From UBA1181 sp045639525 (GTDB lineage: Bacteria; Bacteroidota; Bacteroidia; Bacteroidales; Paludibacteraceae): a stretch of 64,000 nt of DNA. The translations under genes and the position numbers were made by a program. Positions within the stretch are counted from its first letter, which is position 1, and every line of letters starts with the position of its first letter. The DNA is taken from NCBI GenBank assembly GCA_045639525.1, contig JAZUDI010000083.1, forward strand, positions 41,164 through 105,163, written 5' to 3'. The notes under the pieces were generated by a model. It did no database searches, had not been told where the DNA came from, and saw only the letters and a program-made list of their open reading frames with translations. Positions 44,082 to 53,085 of this stretch are shown one piece after another.

Positions 44082-44228
44082 ATGAAAAAAGAAAAAGTCA
44101 ATATCGATTTTGTTGCTCTCATGAAAAAAATGATAGATGACAAAAAGAAGATGAAGGCGTACATCAAAACGCATGGTTCATTAAAAGGTTTTAAGGATGA
44201 TACAGTTAAATTCACTCACCCGGTATGA
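44082..44228 (+). CDS. 48-residue basic protein preceding the DUF6169 gene
   Basis: A short ORF starting ATG at 44082 and ending TGA at 44226-44228. The protein is Lys-rich (MKKEKVNIDFVALM...), helical at the N-terminus, and ends GSLKGFKDDTVKFTHPV. It follows a -7 box, and its 3' end overlaps the DUF6169 gene by 32 nt in another frame, so it is probably a real, translationally coupled gene. Small partners of this kind commonly precede DUF6169-type genes, as far as I recall. An antitoxin-like role is conceivable but unproven. Confidence 0.6.
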   Translation: MKKEKVNIDFVALMKKMIDDKKKMKAYIKTHGSLKGFKDDTVKFTHPV

Positions 44229-44685
44229 GGTGAGGGAGGTCGATACTGGTTATGAGTTTGAAACCGATTCTGGTGACCTTTACTTACTATCGTTTATTGA
44301 ATATCCTGTTTTGAGTTGCAAAGATTTACCTTGTTCTGTTTTCATGTTTAACATAGAAAGAATTGTTCGTGGAAAAATGAAAAATCGGCATGGTAACAAA
44401 CTTAAAAACACGATTGTTTGCGTTCTGTCTGAATTCTTTGAAAATCATTCTAATTCACTTGTGACAGTGTGTGATATATCTGATGGGAAGCAATTTGCTA
44501 GGAACAGGTTGTTTAATCGTTGGTATAGAGAGTTTGGCAGAGATCTTCTTGTGAAAAAAGAGACTTCTTTTCAAATAGAGGGCGTGACGACTTTTGCCTC
44601 TTTATTCTTTGCTATAAACCATCCGTTAAAGCGTCAGCTTGAAGCGGAATTCCATAAACTTTCGGAGATGAATTTTTATTGTTGA
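44197..44685 (+). CDS. DUF6169-like protein
   Basis: A 162-residue protein without a signal peptide. It begins with a beta-rich part (YEVREVDTGYEFETDSGDLYLLSF) and continues with the helical KNTIVCVLSEFFENHSNSLVTVCDISDGKQFARNRLFNRWYREF, a pattern I associate with DUF6169 of Bacteroidota. The function is unknown. It starts inside the upstream 48-codon ORF. Codon use looks more AT-rich than that of neighbouring housekeeping genes, consistent with an accessory gene pair. Confidence 0.65.
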   Translation: MIQLNSLTRYEVREVDTGYEFETDSGDLYLLSFIEYPVLSCKDLPCSVFMFNIERIVRGKMKNRHGNKLKNTIVCVLSEFFENHSNSLVTVCDISDGKQFARNRLFNRWYREFGRDLLVKKETSFQIEGVTTFASLFFAINHPLKRQLEAEFHKLSEMNFYC

Positions 44686-44697
44686 GGCTAAAACATC

Positions 44698-44727
44698 AAG
44701 GGGATGCACCATCCGATGCATCCCCTT
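44698..44727. terminator. hairpin terminator between the DUF6169 gene and the oxidoreductase operon
   Basis: A perfect 11-bp stem (44698-44708 with 44717-44727) and 8-nt loop, followed on the plus side by a T-rich CCATTTTAT. It lies between convergent genes and can serve both. Confidence 0.7.
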
Positions 44728-44750
44728 CCATTTTATAGAAAGATGGCGGA

Positions 44751-45287
44751 TTACTTGATAATCTCCATGCCCTTCTTCAATGCAGCCTCGTTCATAGGAA
44801 TGAGGTGGTGGTGACGCTCAGGAAGCGTCTTCTTCAAGCCTAACAAGACATTCTCGATCTCCACGATCGGACGAATTTTCAACAAACCACCCAACATGAT
44901 CATGTTGAATGACTTAGGAGCGTTCATCTCGATGGATGCGTCCATGGCGTTGATCTTGTAGATCTTGATATCCTTTCTGGTAGGCTCGGTGGTGATTCCG
45001 TATGGATCAAAAATCAAGGTTCCACCAGGTTTGATCGCACTCTCGAACTTGTCCAACGATTGTTGGTTCAAGATGATGGCGGTATCGTATGAGTTGAGGA
45101 TAGGGGAGCTGATCTTCTCGTCGCTCAGGATGACGGTCACGTTTGCGGTACCACCGCGTTGCTCAGGACCGTATGCAGGCATCCAAGTCACCTCTTTGCC
45201 TTGCATCAAACCAGAGTAAGCAAGAATCTTACCCATGGAGAGAACACCTTGTCCTCCGAATCCAGCTATGATAATCTCTTCTTTCAT
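44751..45287 (-). CDS. 2-oxoacid:ferredoxin oxidoreductase, gamma subunit
   Basis: A 178-residue subunit of a TPP-dependent 2-oxoacid oxidoreductase. The N-terminus EEIIIAGFGGQGVLSMGKILAYSGLMQGKEVTWMPAYGPEQRGGTANVTV is diagnostic for the gamma domain. The complex decarboxylates a 2-oxoacid to an acyl-CoA and reduces ferredoxin. It is the last gene of a four-gene minus-strand operon, 11 nt after the beta subunit. Confidence 0.93.
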   Translation of the reverse strand: MKEEIIIAGFGGQGVLSMGKILAYSGLMQGKEVTWMPAYGPEQRGGTANVTVILSDEKISSPILNSYDTAIILNQQSLDKFESAIKPGGTLIFDPYGITTEPTRKDIKIYKINAMDASIEMNAPKSFNMIMLGGLLKIRPIVEIENVLLGLKKTLPERHHHLIPMNEAALKKGMEIIK

Positions 45288-45298
45288 TTGTCTGATAC

Positions 45299-46075
45299 TT
45301 ATTTGTTTGCGTCTTTGTCAACTAACACTCCGAGTGGGTAGGCTGGGAACATGTTCTCCTCCATCCACTTGTTGGCCTTCTCTGGGGTCAACTTCCAACC
45401 TGACGAGCAAGTGGAGACGATTTCCACCACGTTGGCGCCACCTTTACCGTCCATAGAGTTCTCAAAAGCCTTTCTGATAGCTTTTTTCGCTTTGCGGATG
45501 GCTGCTGCGGTGTGAACGCTTTCTCGGGTGATGAAACGGATACCTTCCAAATCTTTCAGTTGGTTGGTGATCTTCAAAGGATAGCCATTCAACTTCACGT
45601 CACGTCCGTAAGGACATGTGGAGGCTTTCATGCCTTCTAGGGTAGTAGGAGCCATCTGACCTCCGGTCATACCGTAGATACCGTTGTTGATGAAGATGAT
45701 GGTAATGCTCTCGCCACGGTTACAAGCGTGGATGGTCTCCGCGGTTCCGATGGCCGAAAGGTCACCGTCGCCTTGGTAGGTGAAGACCAACTTATCTGGA
45801 CGGAGACGCTTGATAGCGGTCGCTACCGCAGGGGCACGTCCGTGAGCCGCCTCTTCCCAATCGACGTCGATGTAGTTATAGGCGAAAACAGCGCAACCTA
45901 CTGGGGCGATGGCGATGGTTTGCTCCACCATACCCATCTCCTCGATGATTTCTGCGATGATCTTGTGAACAACACCGTGGCTACAACCTGGACAGTAGTG
46001 CATCGGGTTGTCGTTCATGATATCTGGTTTTTTGTAAACCAGGTTTTCTGGTTTGATTATATCTTCTAATGCCAT
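45299..46075 (-). CDS. 2-oxoacid:ferredoxin oxidoreductase, beta (TPP-binding) subunit
   Basis: A 258-residue TPP-binding subunit. The TPP/Mg region is visible as YCPGCSHGVVHKIIAE, GHGRAPAVATAIKRL-like, and GDGDLSAIGTAETIHACNRGESITIIFINNGIYGMTGGQMAPTT (about residues 100-143), containing the GDG...NN magnesium-binding motif. Cysteines near the N-terminus and in CSSGW could hold an iron-sulfur cluster, as in related enzymes. Specificity for 2-oxoglutarate or branched-chain oxoacids cannot be read directly. Confidence 0.94.
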   Translation of the reverse strand: MALEDIIKPENLVYKKPDIMNDNPMHYCPGCSHGVVHKIIAEIIEEMGMVEQTIAIAPVGCAVFAYNYIDVDWEEAAHGRAPAVATAIKRLRPDKLVFTYQGDGDLSAIGTAETIHACNRGESITIIFINNGIYGMTGGQMAPTTLEGMKASTCPYGRDVKLNGYPLKITNQLKDLEGIRFITRESVHTAAAIRKAKKAIRKAFENSMDGKGGANVVEIVSTCSSGWKLTPEKANKWMEENMFPAYPLGVLVDKDANK

Positions 46076-46097
46076 TGTTTCTTCGGATTTAGGTGAA

Positions 46098-47177
46098 TTA
46101 CATCATTTTACTTTTCACTGCCTCTACGATCTCGTCTGGCGTATAAACGATACCGCCCAAGCGTCCGTAGTGGGTTACAGGAACCTTTCCGTTGACAGCC
46201 AAACGAACATCCTCCACCATTTGTCCGGCGTTCAATTCGACAGACATCATCGCCTTCACTTGGTTAGCGTATTTGCCGATGATCTCGGATGGGAACGGCC
46301 ACAAGGTGATTGGACGGAGCAATCCGAGCTTGATGCCTTGCTCACGCGCGATCTCGCACGCCTTTTGGCAGATACGGGCGGAACATCCGAATGCCACCAA
46401 AAGATACTCCGCGTCGTCGCAAAGGATCTCCTCGTAGCGAACTTCGTTCTCTTCGATCTTTTTGTATTTCGCTTGGAAACGGAGGTTGTTCGCCTCCATG
46501 ATCTCAGGTTTCAACTCCAAAGATGTGATGATGTTGTTCTTTCGGCTCATCTTTCTTCCGGTAGCGGCCCAAGGACACTCTTTCTCCACCTCTTCGTCGG
46601 TTCTTCTTGGCTTTTGCTCAGGAAGGACCACCTTCTCCATCATCTGGCCAATCACACCATCCGCCAAAATCATGGCAGGGTTTCTGTACTTGAAGGCAAG
46701 GTCGAAGGCGAGGCCGACGAAATCCGCCATCTCTTGAACAGATGATGGCGCCAAAGCGATGACGCGGTAGTCTCCGTGTCCGCCACCCTTCGTGGTTTGG
46801 AAGTAATCCGCTTGACTAGGTTGGATGGTTCCCAGACCTGGGCCTCCACGCATCACGTTCACGATCAATGCGGGCAATTCACATCCCGCCATATAAGAGA
46901 TTCCCTCTTGCATCAATGAAACACCGGGGCTGGAAGAGGATGTCATCACCTTCTTACCAGTTGCCGCACCACCATACACCATGTTGATGGATGAGGTCTC
47001 ACTTTCCGCTTGCAATACCACCATACCGGTTGTCTTCCAAGGCTCTACTTCCATCAAGGTCTCCATGACCTCTGATTGTGGAGTGATAGGGTAGCCGAAG
47101 TATCCGTCGCATCCGCATCTGATAGCGGCGTGAGCGATAGCCTCGTTACCTTTCATCAATTTTACTTCTTCACTCAT
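46098..47177 (-). CDS. 2-oxoacid:ferredoxin oxidoreductase, alpha subunit (VorB/KorA type)
   Basis: A 359-residue alpha subunit. The pyrimidine-binding start KLMKGNEAIAHAAIRCGCDGYFGYPITPQSEVMETL and the segment TSSSSPGVSLMQEGISYMAGCELPALIVNVMRGGPGLGTIQPSQADYFQ (about residues 77-124) are characteristic. The C-terminal transketolase-like domain includes LLRPITLWPFP. Annotation pipelines usually call this VorB, but many Bacteroidota homologues are probably 2-oxoglutarate enzymes. I leave the substrate open. Confidence 0.93.
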   Translation of the reverse strand: MSEEVKLMKGNEAIAHAAIRCGCDGYFGYPITPQSEVMETLMEVEPWKTTGMVVLQAESETSSINMVYGGAATGKKVMTSSSSPGVSLMQEGISYMAGCELPALIVNVMRGGPGLGTIQPSQADYFQTTKGGGHGDYRVIALAPSSVQEMADFVGLAFDLAFKYRNPAMILADGVIGQMMEKVVLPEQKPRRTDEEVEKECPWAATGRKMSRKNNIITSLELKPEIMEANNLRFQAKYKKIEENEVRYEEILCDDAEYLLVAFGCSARICQKACEIAREQGIKLGLLRPITLWPFPSEIIGKYANQVKAMMSVELNAGQMVEDVRLAVNGKVPVTHYGRLGGIVYTPDEIVEAVKSKMM

Positions 47178-47183
47178 CTTATC

Positions 47184-47411
47184 TTAATCTATTTTTGTTT
47201 TATACACAGTAATACATCCATCCGGACATACGATACCACAACTTGCGCATCCTACACATGCGTCCTCATTAGCCATGATGGCGTAATTGTAACCCTTAGC
47301 GTTAACCTGCTTGGACATCGCCAACACCTTGGCAGGACAAGCCACCACGCAAAGTTGGCAACCCTTGCATCTCTCCTTGTTAACGACTACAGCACCTTTG
47401 ATTTTAGCCAT
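47184..47411 (-). CDS. 2-oxoacid:ferredoxin oxidoreductase, delta (2x[4Fe-4S]) subunit
   Basis: A 75-residue ferredoxin-like subunit with two complete cluster motifs, CKGCQLCVVACPAKVL and CVGCASCGIVCPDG. It passes electrons from the TPP subunit to external ferredoxin. It is the first gene of the operon, 6 nt before the alpha subunit. A TAAATTTG -7 box lies upstream. Confidence 0.95.
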   Translation of the reverse strand: MAKIKGAVVVNKERCKGCQLCVVACPAKVLAMSKQVNAKGYNYAIMANEDACVGCASCGIVCPDGCITVYKTKID

Positions 47412-47444
47412 TTTGTCTTGTTTTTAGTATGAATTAATTGACAC

Positions 47445-47475
47445 AAATTTAAGGTTTATTCCGTAAAAATGGAAA
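47445..47475 (-). promoter_or_regulatory. promoter of the 2-oxoacid oxidoreductase operon
   Basis: On the minus strand: TTTC (47472-47475), a 19-nt spacer and TAAATTTG (47445-47452). The -7 box is a full match and the -33 box has one mismatch. Confidence 0.6.
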
Positions 47476-47589
47476 TTTTTGCCCCATCAGTATTTTATTT
47501 GTTGAAAAACATGTTTGGAAGCCCAATTTATTTAGGTGTTTTTAACGCATGAGGCCCTCGTATAACACCGTTAAATCGGTATTATATGT

Positions 47590-47597
47590 TATCTTTG
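47590..47597 (+). promoter_or_regulatory. -7-like box abutting the TamB start
   Basis: TATCTTTG is a full -7 match but ends 2 nt before the ATG at 47600. If used, transcription would begin near the ATG at 47606 and the mRNA would be nearly leaderless; otherwise the match is fortuitous. Confidence 0.35.
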
Positions 47598-47599
47598 CA

Positions 47600-50500
47600 A
47601 TGAATATGCTGAAAAAACTGACGCAAATATTATTCTCCATCGCGGGAGTGCTGTTGTTGGCGCTTTTGCTGGCCTATGCCGCTTTTCAAAATGAGCGGAT
47701 ACAGCGTCGTGTCGTTTCGGTTTTGACGGAGAGCCTCTCCAAACAGGTGGGTAGCGAGATCGGCATTGATCATGTCGATTGGAAGTTCCCCAATAGTTTT
47801 GTGTTGCAGGATGTCTATGTGAAGGATTTGCACAATGATACGCTCCTCTCTTGGAATCGTGCCAAGGTGACGATCAATATGATGAAACTCTTTTCGTCGA
47901 CCATCTCTTTCCGTACCATCCAATTTTCGGGTATGAAGGCGAATCTCTCAGTCGATTCCCTGAATGTGCCGAACTTCCAGTTCTTTGTAGACGCATTCAA
48001 GCCGAAGGAGGAGGATACCCTCTCTTTGCAGTGGTCCATGGATATCGAATCGGTTGCCTTTAACCATTGCGATGTCTCGTTCCGTAATCCCAATAAGAGT
48101 GAGTTACTCGGGCGCTTGGATCCCAACGATTTGTATGTGAGCGATTTGTGTGGTCGAATGTTCGTGAGCGCCTTTTCGGAGGATTCGATGCATATCTGGA
48201 TAGATGACATCAGTTTGAAAGAGAAGTCAGGCTTGGTGGTGGATACCATCTCCGCCACTGTGGATATGAACCGAGAACGTATCTATGTCAAGAATCTGGT
48301 CTTGGCGGCGCCGCGTAGTCATCTCCGGTTCGATCAAATCGTGGCTTATCATGATAATTACGAAGCCTTTAAGGATCCGGTAAATAAGTTGCGGGGGGCG
48401 GTGAACATAGCGCCATCGCATCTTCATCCCGCTGATTTTTCCGCTATACATCCCTCCCTCGACATCCTTTTTGACGATGTCAGGATCAGTGGCGCGATTG
48501 TCGGTTCTCCGAACGATCTGCATCTGAACGGGTTGGATCTTTCGTATGGCGAGAGCACCAAATTCCAGGGTACCGCTTCCGTGAAGAATCTTTTCCCTCA
48601 GCCGAAGGATTTCGTAATTGACGCACATGTTGCTAAACTTGCCTCATCCCCTTTGGAGTTGTCCGACCTGCTCTATGTGGTGATTGATCGGGAGGTCTTG
48701 CTGCCTAAGTCGCTCGATTCTTTAGGCGCTGTCAGTTTCAGTGGAGATGCCAAAGGCTCTTTGCAGGATCTTTTGGCGCAAGGTGTCCTCTCCTCTGTGG
48801 CGGGTGATTTGGCGATTTCCGCCAATTTTAAATCCACTGATTCGAAACTCAATTCCTACCATGCGGTGGGAGAGGTGAGTGCCAACAGTTATCACCTCGC
48901 TCGTATATTTGGAGCTGACTCGGAGATGGGGGATGTCTCGATGAAACTCAATGTGGGATTGGATAAGTTGTCTGACCGAAATTATGTAGTTCATGCGGAG
49001 GGAAAGGTGGATTCCTTTGCCTACAAGAATTATTGTTATGAAAATATACGCCTGAACGGTAAATTCGATGGCGACGGATTCGATGGCGAGTTGATCATGA
49101 GCGATAAGAACGCTGAGGTGAATTTCTCCGGAAAAGCCGATTTCAAAAAGCATGACATGCCTGTCTATCACTTCTCCTCTCATGTGGACAAACTTAATTT
49201 GAGTGCGACCAACTTGTTGACCAAGTATGACAATACCAGCATCTCTTTTGATATCGAGTCCAATTTTGTGGGAAATTCCATCGACAATATCGAGGGATCC
49301 TTCTCCATGGATAATGTTGTCTTTGTCAATGATGATAGGGAGTTGAAGATCAGTAACCTAAGCGTGGCTGCCACGGTGGATCAACGCAGACGACAGCGTA
49401 AACTGACGATCTTCTCCGATTATATCAATGGAGACATTGTTGGTCAGTACCAATTCTCCACGTTGGGCAGATTCTTCCATAATCTTGCCCACCAATATGT
49501 GCCCTCTTTGGTGAAAGAGGAGCAACTAACGCCTGAAAAGAAGCGCGCTAACGACTTCACCTTCAATTTCGTCGTTGACAATACGGAGCCGATCAATGAT
49601 GCCTATGAATTGCCTATCTCCATTCTGGAGGAGACAAGGCTGACCGGTTTTGTGAACGACTCCACCAACCGTTTCAGATTGCGTGTGGAGTCGGATCAGT
49701 TGCAGTACAACGATAAGATTCTGACGGATATGATGATGTTGATCGAGAATCCGAAAGATGAGATGAAGACGATGTTGCGGACAACCTGCCAACCGATGAG
49801 CGGAAGGCGTAATCCATACTTTTTTTCAATCAACGCTTTGACCAAGAACGACTCCCTCAATTTTAAATCACATTTCAGCAACACGGGCGATGTTACCTAT
49901 AGCGGTTCTTTGCACTTGGGGGCCCGTTTCAAGGATTACACGGAGGGTTTGGGTGTCGTGGCGGATTTCCATATCCTTCCATCCTCTGTTATTCTGAACG
50001 ATGTGGAGTGGTTGTTGCGTGATAGCCACGTCGGATTGGACAGAAATAAGATCACCATAGATAGCTTCTACTTCAACCACGATACCCAATTCTTGAGTGT
50101 GAATGGTGTCAATAGTACCTATTCGGGTGATAGCATCAATGTCCACTTCAGCGACTTTAAATTGGATTACATCAGCAATATCATCGCCAACAAGGACATC
50201 TCGTTCAATGGTGTCTCCGATGGTGATATTTTCTTGTTCAATGTATTGGGCGCTCCTCACTTCAAGGGAGATCTCTATGTTTACGACGCGGCGATCAACA
50301 ACGAGACAATAGGCGACCTTTCTGTCCATTCCCGCTGGTTGGAAAAGCGGAAGTGTGTGGACTTCGACGCGAAACTGCTCTCTCCGTATGATGATCAACT
50401 CTATCGGTCTGATATCAAGGGAGGCGTATTCTTGGGCGATGATTCGCTCTATATCGAGGGTGATTTGAAGAATGTGGATTTGAAATTCCTCCGCCACTAT

Positions 50501-52165
50501 CTGAAAGGTGTGATTCCTAACAATACGGGAACTGTCAGTGGAAACGTCAAGGCATTGGGTAAGTTTGGCCATATCGGCTTGTCGGGTTCTCCGTATGTAC
50601 GGAACTTCGCCTTCGATGTGGATTACCTGAACACCTCGTTTGTCTTGTCAGATACGGTCTATCTGACACCTACCACCATCCGTCTGAACCAGACGCCTGT
50701 CTATGACGTGGAGAATAACCACGCCATCCTGTCTGGCCTTTTGCTGCACGATGGTTTCCGTAATTTCAAGTTCGCCTTTGATATGAACTTCGATAAGATA
50801 TTGGGTTTGAATACCCAGGAGGAGGACAACGAAAACTTCTTTGGAAAGGCCTATGTGAAGGGCTCTGCCAATATCTCAGGAACCTCTGATCGAATAAATA
50901 TTAATTTGGATCTGACTACCCGGGAGAATACGATGTTGACCATTCCTGTGGAGGGTACCTCATCCACGAAGGAGTGTAATTTCATCTCTTTTGTTGAAGC
51001 GGAAGAAAACAAGACGATGGCGGAGAAGCGTCGATCCAGGTGGGACCGTTTGAGGAAGATCAGGGAGCAGTCGGATAAGTCTCCGACCGAATTGTTCGTC
51101 GATGCCAAGTTGGTGGCGACCCCGGATGCCCAAGTCCAGTTGATCATGGATGCCCAACAGGGCGATTTGATTCGCGCTTATGGTGCGGGTAATCTCCACT
51201 TGACCTACAATTCAAGGGAGAACGACTTCAAGATGCATGGTAGTTACGAAATCGAAAAGGGTGATTATCTCTTTACCATCCAAAGTGTGATTTCCAGAAA
51301 ATTTGATATCAATTCGGGTAGTACGGTGAGCTGGACGGGAGATCCTTCCAATGCCTTCATCAACATAGAGGCCCAATATGGATTGAACGCCTCCCTGACC
51401 GATATCATCGAGGATCCTAATTTGCGCTCCACACCGACACCGGTTCGATGCTTGTTGGATGTGACGGGAACAATTTCCCAACCAGTCATTAAGTTTGATA
51501 TTGACTTGCCGAACTCGGACGATGATGTCCGAAGTAAGTTGAAGAGCGTGATCAACACGGAGGAGGCGGTGAACCGAAATGCGGCGTCGCTCTTGGCCTT
51601 GGGCCACTTCTATACGATGGACAAGTCCACACTCTCCAGCGTGACGACTACCGAGTTGTCTTCTGTGGGATTCTCCACACTCTCCTCCCAATTGTCTAAC
51701 TGGATTTCGAAGATGAGCCGTGACATCAACATTGGTTTGAACTACAAACCGACCACCACTTCGACGGATGGAACCAGCGCGTCCAGTGAGTTTGATGTGG
51801 CGCTCTCCACCCAGTTGTTCAACGATAGATTGTTGTTGAATGGTAACTTCGGTTATCGTGATGATGTGGAGGATGCGGCCAACATCTCCAACAGTATCAT
51901 CGATTTTGATTTGGAGTATAAGTTGTCGAAGTCGGGACGTTTCCGTACCAAAGCCTTCAATCGATCCAATAACAGTTACTTCAAACAGGCAGCTAATACC
52001 CAGGGTATCGGTGTGGTTTACCACGAGGACTTCGACACCTTCTCAGGATTGATGAAATCCTATTGGAAAGCCATTAAGGGTGTCTTCAGAAAGGATGATG
52101 AGGAAAAGGACAAAAAAGAAAAGGATAAAGATAAAAAGGGTAAGAATAAAAAGACCGACGATTGA
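47600..52165 (+). CDS. TamB-like translocation/assembly module protein
   Basis: A 1521-residue protein with one N-terminal membrane helix (LTQILFSIAGVLLLALLLAYAAF). A very long, repetitive beta-strand region follows (AsmA/TamB-type beta-taco, about residues 30-1100), and the C-terminal TamB domain (DUF490; about 1100-1440) contains TVSWTGDPSNAFINIEAQY and LLDVTGTISQPVIKFDIDLPNSDDD. Such proteins span the periplasm and help lipid transport and outer-membrane protein assembly. No TamA gene is adjacent. The C-terminal tail is an unusual run of Asp/Glu/Lys. The start could be 47600 or 47606; a TATCTTTG box (47590-47597) directly abuts it. Confidence 0.9.
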   Translation: MNMLKKLTQILFSIAGVLLLALLLAYAAFQNERIQRRVVSVLTESLSKQVGSEIGIDHVDWKFPNSFVLQDVYVKDLHNDTLLSWNRAKVTINMMKLFSSTISFRTIQFSGMKANLSVDSLNVPNFQFFVDAFKPKEEDTLSLQWSMDIESVAFNHCDVSFRNPNKSELLGRLDPNDLYVSDLCGRMFVSAFSEDSMHIWIDDISLKEKSGLVVDTISATVDMNRERIYVKNLVLAAPRSHLRFDQIVAYHDNYEAFKDPVNKLRGAVNIAPSHLHPADFSAIHPSLDILFDDVRISGAIVGSPNDLHLNGLDLSYGESTKFQGTASVKNLFPQPKDFVIDAHVAKLASSPLELSDLLYVVIDREVLLPKSLDSLGAVSFSGDAKGSLQDLLAQGVLSSVAGDLAISANFKSTDSKLNSYHAVGEVSANSYHLARIFGADSEMGDVSMKLNVGLDKLSDRNYVVHAEGKVDSFAYKNYCYENIRLNGKFDGDGFDGELIMSDKNAEVNFSGKADFKKHDMPVYHFSSHVDKLNLSATNLLTKYDNTSISFDIESNFVGNSIDNIEGSFSMDNVVFVNDDRELKISNLSVAATVDQRRRQRKLTIFSDYINGDIVGQYQFSTLGRFFHNLAHQYVPSLVKEEQLTPEKKRANDFTFNFVVDNTEPINDAYELPISILEETRLTGFVNDSTNRFRLRVESDQLQYNDKILTDMMMLIENPKDEMKTMLRTTCQPMSGRRNPYFFSINALTKNDSLNFKSHFSNTGDVTYSGSLHLGARFKDYTEGLGVVADFHILPSSVILNDVEWLLRDSHVGLDRNKITIDSFYFNHDTQFLSVNGVNSTYSGDSINVHFSDFKLDYISNIIANKDISFNGVSDGDIFLFNVLGAPHFKGDLYVYDAAINNETIGDLSVHSRWLEKRKCVDFDAKLLSPYDDQLYRSDIKGGVFLGDDSLYIEGDLKNVDLKFLRHYLKGVIPNNTGTVSGNVKALGKFGHIGLSGSPYVRNFAFDVDYLNTSFVLSDTVYLTPTTIRLNQTPVYDVENNHAILSGLLLHDGFRNFKFAFDMNFDKILGLNTQEEDNENFFGKAYVKGSANISGTSDRININLDLTTRENTMLTIPVEGTSSTKECNFISFVEAEENKTMAEKRRSRWDRLRKIREQSDKSPTELFVDAKLVATPDAQVQLIMDAQQGDLIRAYGAGNLHLTYNSRENDFKMHGSYEIEKGDYLFTIQSVISRKFDINSGSTVSWTGDPSNAFINIEAQYGLNASLTDIIEDPNLRSTPTPVRCLLDVTGTISQPVIKFDIDLPNSDDDVRSKLKSVINTEEAVNRNAASLLALGHFYTMDKSTLSSVTTTELSSVGFSTLSSQLSNWISKMSRDINIGLNYKPTTTSTDGTSASSEFDVALSTQLFNDRLLLNGNFGYRDDVEDAANISNSIIDFDLEYKLSKSGRFRTKAFNRSNNSYFKQAANTQGIGVVYHEDFDTFSGLMKSYWKAIKGVFRKDDEEKDKKEKDKDKKGKNKKTDD

Positions 52166-52209
52166 ATTTGTAGGGGCGAATTGAATTCGCCCTATTGGTG
52201 ATTTTGACC

Positions 52210-53013
52210 TTAGATAAAGCAGTTCATGCCGACGTGCCCATAGGCGATTTTCCCTTTGTAGTCTTGTTTTAGCAATGCATATTGTTCGATGCCTGTGCAG
52301 TGGCACGCAACTACCTCCTCAATTTCGTGTTGATTCAGTAGTTCAGCTAATTGCGCAATTTTTTCAGGAGATTCATGTAGGGTATGGAACCCGCCGATGA
52401 CCAATCGGATCGGTTCGGAAAAGTGTTCTCTGGCGCTTCTAATTGTATTGACGATGCCTCGATGCGCGCAACCGCTGATGATGGAGATCTTCCCTTCGTG
52501 ACGCACACAGATGAACTGCTCGTCGTCGAACTGATCCTCGAAGGCTTCGCCGCCTATGCGAATCACCATATTGGAGAAGTGCGTCTCCTGCCTGTCGTAG
52601 ATTTTCACCTCTGGAACGATGAATATACCTTCCGCGATCTCTGTGATCTCCTGTACCATATGGACTCTTCTCGGATCAATGTTGGTCCCTATGGGTAGGC
52701 CAATGCTGCGGTCGCCTCGTCCGAAACGCTCCTTCTCAAATCCAAGTTTGGCGTAGATAGGCGCATGGTCGTTGTGGGCAAGGAAGTGGGCCAACCCACC
52801 GGTGTGGTCGTAGTGGCCGTGGCTGATGATCACCGCCTCGATTTCAGAGATATCCACGCCGCCGATGGCTGCGTTGAAAGCGTAGAGGTCTGTTTGCCCC
52901 GTGTCGAAAAGGAACTTCCTTTTGTCGTCGCTCTCGATGAGTAGGGAGAAGCCCAACTCTGCCTTCATCTGTGATTGGAATACGGTGTTTTCGGTTAAAA
53001 TCTTCAGCTTCAT
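52210..53013 (-). CDS. MBL-fold metallo-hydrolase
   Basis: A 267-residue metallo-beta-lactamase-fold protein. The zinc motif is ISHGHYDHTGGLAHF (about residues 64-78), with further ligands likely in SGCAHRGIVNT and a C-terminal CHCTG. It resembles the subgroup annotated as 7,8-dihydropterin-6-yl-methyl-4-(beta-D-ribofuranosyl)aminobenzene-5'-phosphate synthase, though the real substrate is uncertain. The start is the ATG at 53013 (MKLKILTENTVFQS), because the earlier in-frame ATG (53046) lies within the divergent promoter. Confidence 0.88.
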   Translation of the reverse strand: MKLKILTENTVFQSQMKAELGFSLLIESDDKRKFLFDTGQTDLYAFNAAIGGVDISEIEAVIISHGHYDHTGGLAHFLAHNDHAPIYAKLGFEKERFGRGDRSIGLPIGTNIDPRRVHMVQEITEIAEGIFIVPEVKIYDRQETHFSNMVIRIGGEAFEDQFDDEQFICVRHEGKISIISGCAHRGIVNTIRSAREHFSEPIRLVIGGFHTLHESPEKIAQLAELLNQHEIEEVVACHCTGIEQYALLKQDYKGKIAYGHVGMNCFI

Positions 53014-53029
53014 GACCCAATTATTTTGT

Positions 53030-53061
53030 TTTGCGAAATTACCCAATTTTCTCTAATTTTG
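53030..53061 (+). promoter_or_regulatory. Bacteroidota promoter of the DIP1984-family gene
   Basis: TTTG (53030-53033), a 20-nt spacer and TAATTTTG (53054-53061): full matches at both boxes, ending 24 nt before the ATG. Confidence 0.8.
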
Positions 53062-53085
53062 TTATCCACAAATACAATTTAGCGT

